Source: Deltaproteobacteria bacterium (lineage in GTDB: Bacteria; Desulfobacterota; Syntrophia; Syntrophales; Smithellaceae). Taken from it: 16,068 nt of DNA. The translations under genes were made by a program, and so were the position numbers. Position 1 is the stretch's first letter. Each line of letters opens with the position of its first letter. Where the stretch lies: positions 1-16,068 of the forward strand of contig DSAV01000246.1 in assembly GCA_011046295.1 (NCBI GenBank), written 5' to 3'. Shown in pieces: positions 14,196-16,068 of the stretch. The notes beneath the pieces are model-generated. The model saw only the letters and a program-made list of their open reading frames with translations. It was not told the DNA's origin and ran no database searches.

Positions 14196-14774
14196 TTAAG
14201 AACGTTTGTCCTGAATTTTCCCTAATCTTTTTCCCAGCCAGTCCTTCAAGCTGTCACCAATGGAAGCTTCTTTGATAATCAGTTTTGTTTCCGCGGATCT
14301 ATCTGACAGCATAGATTTGGCTTTGGCGGTGTATGTGCCCGCGGGGATAGGCGGTCCGGTAAGAACAACATACTGGTCGTATGAACCGTCTTTTTTATAT
14401 TTACCGCTGACTGTGCCTTTCAAAATTCCGGTTACTTTAGCCAGGGTACCCACCGCGGTGGTAAATTTTCCATCAGCGCCGACTTTTCCGTCGGCGATTG
14501 CCGCCATCTCAGCGCCATCTGAGCCGATTAATGCGATAAACACTGAATCATTCGGTTTGAAGCCGGAACCTTCAAAAACAATTTTTGTTCCCAAAAGATT
14601 GGCGGCTCCAAGACTGATTGTTCCCGGATTAACTATAAGCTGGGGAGCGGATACAGCGGGGTCAAGAGTTTTTGGCGCGGACGCGCAGCCGTAGATTAAA
14701 AAAAATGCTCCCACAATAAAAAGCCCAGTAAGAAGCAATAACTTTACAGAAATTTTCTTTTGCCTGCTAAACAT
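14196..14774 (-). CDS. Putative lipoprotein with an Ig-like (IPT-type) beta domain
   Basis: Unknown 192-residue protein. The N-terminus is a lipoprotein signal: basic MFSRQKKISVK, a hydrophobic core, and LIYGC with the lipid-bearing Cys30 followed by ASAP. After a Pro/Ala-rich linker, residues about 46-168 look like one beta-sandwich domain: LIVNPGTISLG, TKIVFEGSGFKPNDSVFIAL (64-82, the common gsGFkpgdsV strand pair of Ig/IPT-like folds), a DGKVGADGKF loop, and PIPAGTYTAKAKS (143-154) leading to a last strand ETKLIIKEA. A short amphipathic, basic tail (SLKDWLGKRLGKIQDKRS) ends the chain. Residue 31 is Ala, not Asp, so by the enterobacterial rule it would go to the outer membrane. The ribosome site AAGGAGGA (14782-14789, reverse strand) is excellent, seven bases before the ATG. 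It converges with the liv operon. Confidence 0.8.
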   Translation of the reverse strand: MFSRQKKISVKLLLLTGLFIVGAFFLIYGCASAPKTLDPAVSAPQLIVNPGTISLGAANLLGTKIVFEGSGFKPNDSVFIALIGSDGAEMAAIADGKVGADGKFTTAVGTLAKVTGILKGTVSGKYKKDGSYDQYVVLTGPPIPAGTYTAKAKSMLSDRSAETKLIIKEASIGDSLKDWLGKRLGKIQDKRS

Positions 14775-15108
14775 TTAATAATCCTCCTTTTTGATAAATC
14801 TTTGCCATCCGAAAAACCATACAAAATTCTTCTAGTATTTCTGTGGAGTTAATAATTTTGTCATAACGGCCGGATGCGTCAATATTGGGGTGAAAATGGT
14901 TTTAACCGTCTGTCCGGTGATCTGCGCCGGCTTTAAAAAAATGCGGCTTTTATACATGTGACATCGGTTCTGCATCTAATATTTAATATTATAAACCCGA
15001 TGCGCTGATTATGCAACCGCTAAAAAATAATATTTTAAAATGGCTTTTCACCCTGATTTTATTGAGAAATATCAATTGAGTTAATATACTCAAGGTGTAA
15101 ACGATGAG
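14775..15108. other. Non-coding 334-base stretch between the lipoprotein and dapB-like genes
   Basis: I see no gene here. It holds the lipoprotein ribosome site at its left edge. An AT-only palindrome, TAATATT-T-AATATTA, lies at 14977-14991, and a six-pair inverted repeat TTGAGT/ACTCAA at 15076-15093, just beyond the final stop of the dapB-like gene. Neither has the G-C stem plus T-run of a clear terminator. No promoter for the lipoprotein gene passes my threshold (TTGACG near 14870 on the reverse strand lacks a good -10). Confidence 0.6.
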
Positions 15109-15897
15109 CTAATAAACAGGAATGTTTCTTTTAAACATATCAGCAATTATATTTTCCATTGAATACAGCCCTGCGGAAGCATTTATTAGCCACTTGGCGG
15201 CAAAAATCGCTCCTTGTCCAAAAGCCGCCCTGTTAATGCTTTCGTGAATAAGCCTGATAGTTTAATTAGCCAAGCCAAAAATAATTTCGTGTTTGCCCAC
15301 AATTCCGCCTACGCGGATGGAGTTGACATGTTTGCTTTTATCCAGATGCAGAATATCCGCTATTTTTAAGGCTGTTCCCGATTCTTCTTTTTTGCCGCGG
15401 AAATGTTCTTCGACAATTTCAATGTCGGCGTGGGGGGCTATCCTTTGAAGTATTTGTGAAGCCACCAAAAGAAAATTTATGCCCAACGTAATATTGGGTG
15501 AATAAAGCACAGCTGTTTTTTCAGCCATTTTTTCCAAATTATCTAAATCTTTTTGTGTGTATTTTGAAATGGCGGAGATGATTTTAATCCCAAAATCAGC
15601 GGCAGCAGCGTATTGACAATGCGCTTTAGCGCTGGAAAAATCGACTATCATGTCCACGGGATGGTTTTGAAAAAAAGCGGGAAAAACCTCATCCACAGAA
15701 TAAATCAAGGCGTCGTCAACTTCATATCCCAGAAGACGCGTGGCATACTTATGATTATCTTTATGGGTTTTTCTTACAACCCATTCAAGGTCAAACAGGC
15801 CGTCTTTGAAGAATTCATCCGCCACCATGCGGCCTGTGTTGCCGAATCCAAAGAAACCTATCTTGGTTATTTTCTGATTATCGCCGGTTTTTTTCAT
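15109..15897 (-). pseudogene. DapB-like dihydrodipicolinate reductase-family gene with one in-frame TAA (15262-15264)
   Basis: NAD(P)-dependent reductase of the DapB family (lysine/diaminopimelate pathway in the type members). From the ATG at 15897: nucleotide-binding turn KIGFFGFGNTGRMV (12-25), VDMIVDFSSA (81-90), SPNITLGIN (133-141), active-site region EIVEEHFRGKKEESGTALKI (160-179) and GGIVGKHEIIFGLAN (197-211). A TAA at codon 212 then ends translation. The frame continues for 50 more codons, beginning TIRLIHESINRAAFGQGAIF and then AAKWL, to a TAG at 15109-15111. That is the normal DapB C-terminus, whose helix packs back on the nucleotide domain. A CAA to TAA change would explain the break. 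Read through, it is 262 residues, the usual length. E. coli His159 and Lys163 match His165 and Lys169, but the second His is Phe166 and DAPSGTA is EESGTA, so it may not be a standard DapB. Longer starts at 15948 (ATG) or 16008 (TTG) would contain the promoter. Confidence 0.82.
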
Positions 15898-15904
15898 TGA
15901 AATG

Positions 15905-15933
15905 AGTATAAAGAAGCCATGCACATAAGTCAA
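15905..15933 (-). promoter_or_regulatory. Near-consensus promoter giving a leaderless dapB-like mRNA
   Basis: On the reverse strand, TTGACT (15928-15933), an exact 17-base spacer, and TATACT (15905-15910). Only seven bases separate the -10 box from the ATG whose A is at 15897, so transcription should start on that A or one base before it. No ribosome site is then possible. This is the best-spaced promoter in the window, and it decides the gene start at 15897. Confidence 0.7.
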
Positions 15934-15953
15934 CCTTTCTTCAGGCATGCGAA

Positions 15954-16024
15954 TTGCCTCAAATAAAATGTTACCGAAGGGGTTGATAAAAGAGGTTCGT
16001 TGCCTCAAAAACCGATGTTACCGA
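15954..16024. repeat. Two direct copies of TTGCCTCAAA-N4/5-ATGTTACCGA
   Basis: Copy one is TTGCCTCAAA (15954-15963), four bases, ATGTTACCGA (15968-15977). Copy two is TTGCCTCAAA (16000-16009), five bases, ATGTTACCGA (16015-16024). Both ten-base blocks are identical between copies, and the copies are offset by 46-47 bases. They lie in the divergent region between the dapB-like promoter and the start of the next + strand gene, a natural place for tandem regulator sites. A small tandem duplication is the other reading. Confidence 0.65.
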
Positions 16025-16052
16025 GAAGAGAATCGGAAACGGAGGTTTTTAT

Positions 16053-16068
16053 ATGAGTCCCCAGGCTA
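16053..16068 (+). CDS. Start of an unidentified gene (runs off the window)
   Basis: ATG at 16053 preceded by GGAGG (16041-16045) with a seven-base spacing, a textbook start. Only MSPQA is visible, too little to name it. It is transcribed divergently from the dapB-like gene and shares its upstream region, including the two direct repeats. Confidence 0.6.

Noticed and set aside
14260..14694. 144-codon + strand frame opposite the lipoprotein gene
   Set aside because: It has no ribosome site and lies wholly antisense to a gene with a signal peptide, a lipobox and a strong ribosome site; it is a shadow frame.
15898..16008. Longer starts for the dapB-like gene (ATG 15948 with a GAGG upstream, TTG 16008)
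   Set aside because: These would place the excellent promoter inside the coding region and add residues not expected before the DapB nucleotide-binding strand.

Overview
The window looks like a chromosomal segment of an anaerobic, Gram-negative bacterium of the Desulfobacterota / Deltaproteobacteria type (Syntrophales-like). This is an inference from three things: a LivHMGF-K transporter fused in one operon to an acyl-CoA synthetase, two AMP-forming CoA ligases, and an HpaB/4-hydroxybutyryl-CoA-dehydratase-family flavoprotein. No rRNA, tRNA, CRISPR array, transposase or phage gene was seen.

Layout. (1) 1-1566: the 3' part of an ABC-2 type permease, then a TraB/GumN-family gene split by one in-frame TAA. 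(2) 1811-6329, + strand: a catabolic-looking block of SDR dehydrogenase, carboxymuconolactone-decarboxylase-like protein, a short relic that looks like a dead SDR start, an acyl-CoA ligase and an HpaB/AbfD-family protein. It closes with a clear intrinsic terminator at 6364-6416. (3) 6504-14172, + strand: a near-consensus sigma70 promoter drives livM, livH, a small membrane-anchored NTF2-like protein, livK, livG, livF and a second, 600-residue acyl-CoA synthetase. The run ends in an intrinsic terminator. Two hairpins flank livK (an AT-only one upstream and a GC-rich one downstream) and may set binding-protein levels apart from the membrane and ATPase subunits. (4) 14196-16068: on the - strand, a small lipoprotein and a DapB-like reductase gene. 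The DapB-like gene is also split by one in-frame TAA and is preceded by an excellent promoter that would make a leaderless or almost leaderless mRNA. On the + strand a new gene starts at 16053 and runs off the window.

How the genes may work together (inference). The Liv-type transporter imports an organic acid or amino acid and the two CoA ligases activate carboxylates. The SDR, CMD-like and HpaB/AbfD-like proteins then act on the acid or its CoA thioester. The HpaB/AbfD-like protein keeps the family's conserved His but lacks the three Cys that bind the 4Fe-4S cluster in 4-hydroxybutyryl-CoA dehydratase, and it has Cys at other active-site-proximal positions. This makes it the most interesting enzyme of the window. 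The other notable theme is gene decay by single nonsense codons: two otherwise intact genes are each cut by one TAA, and there is one short gene relic.
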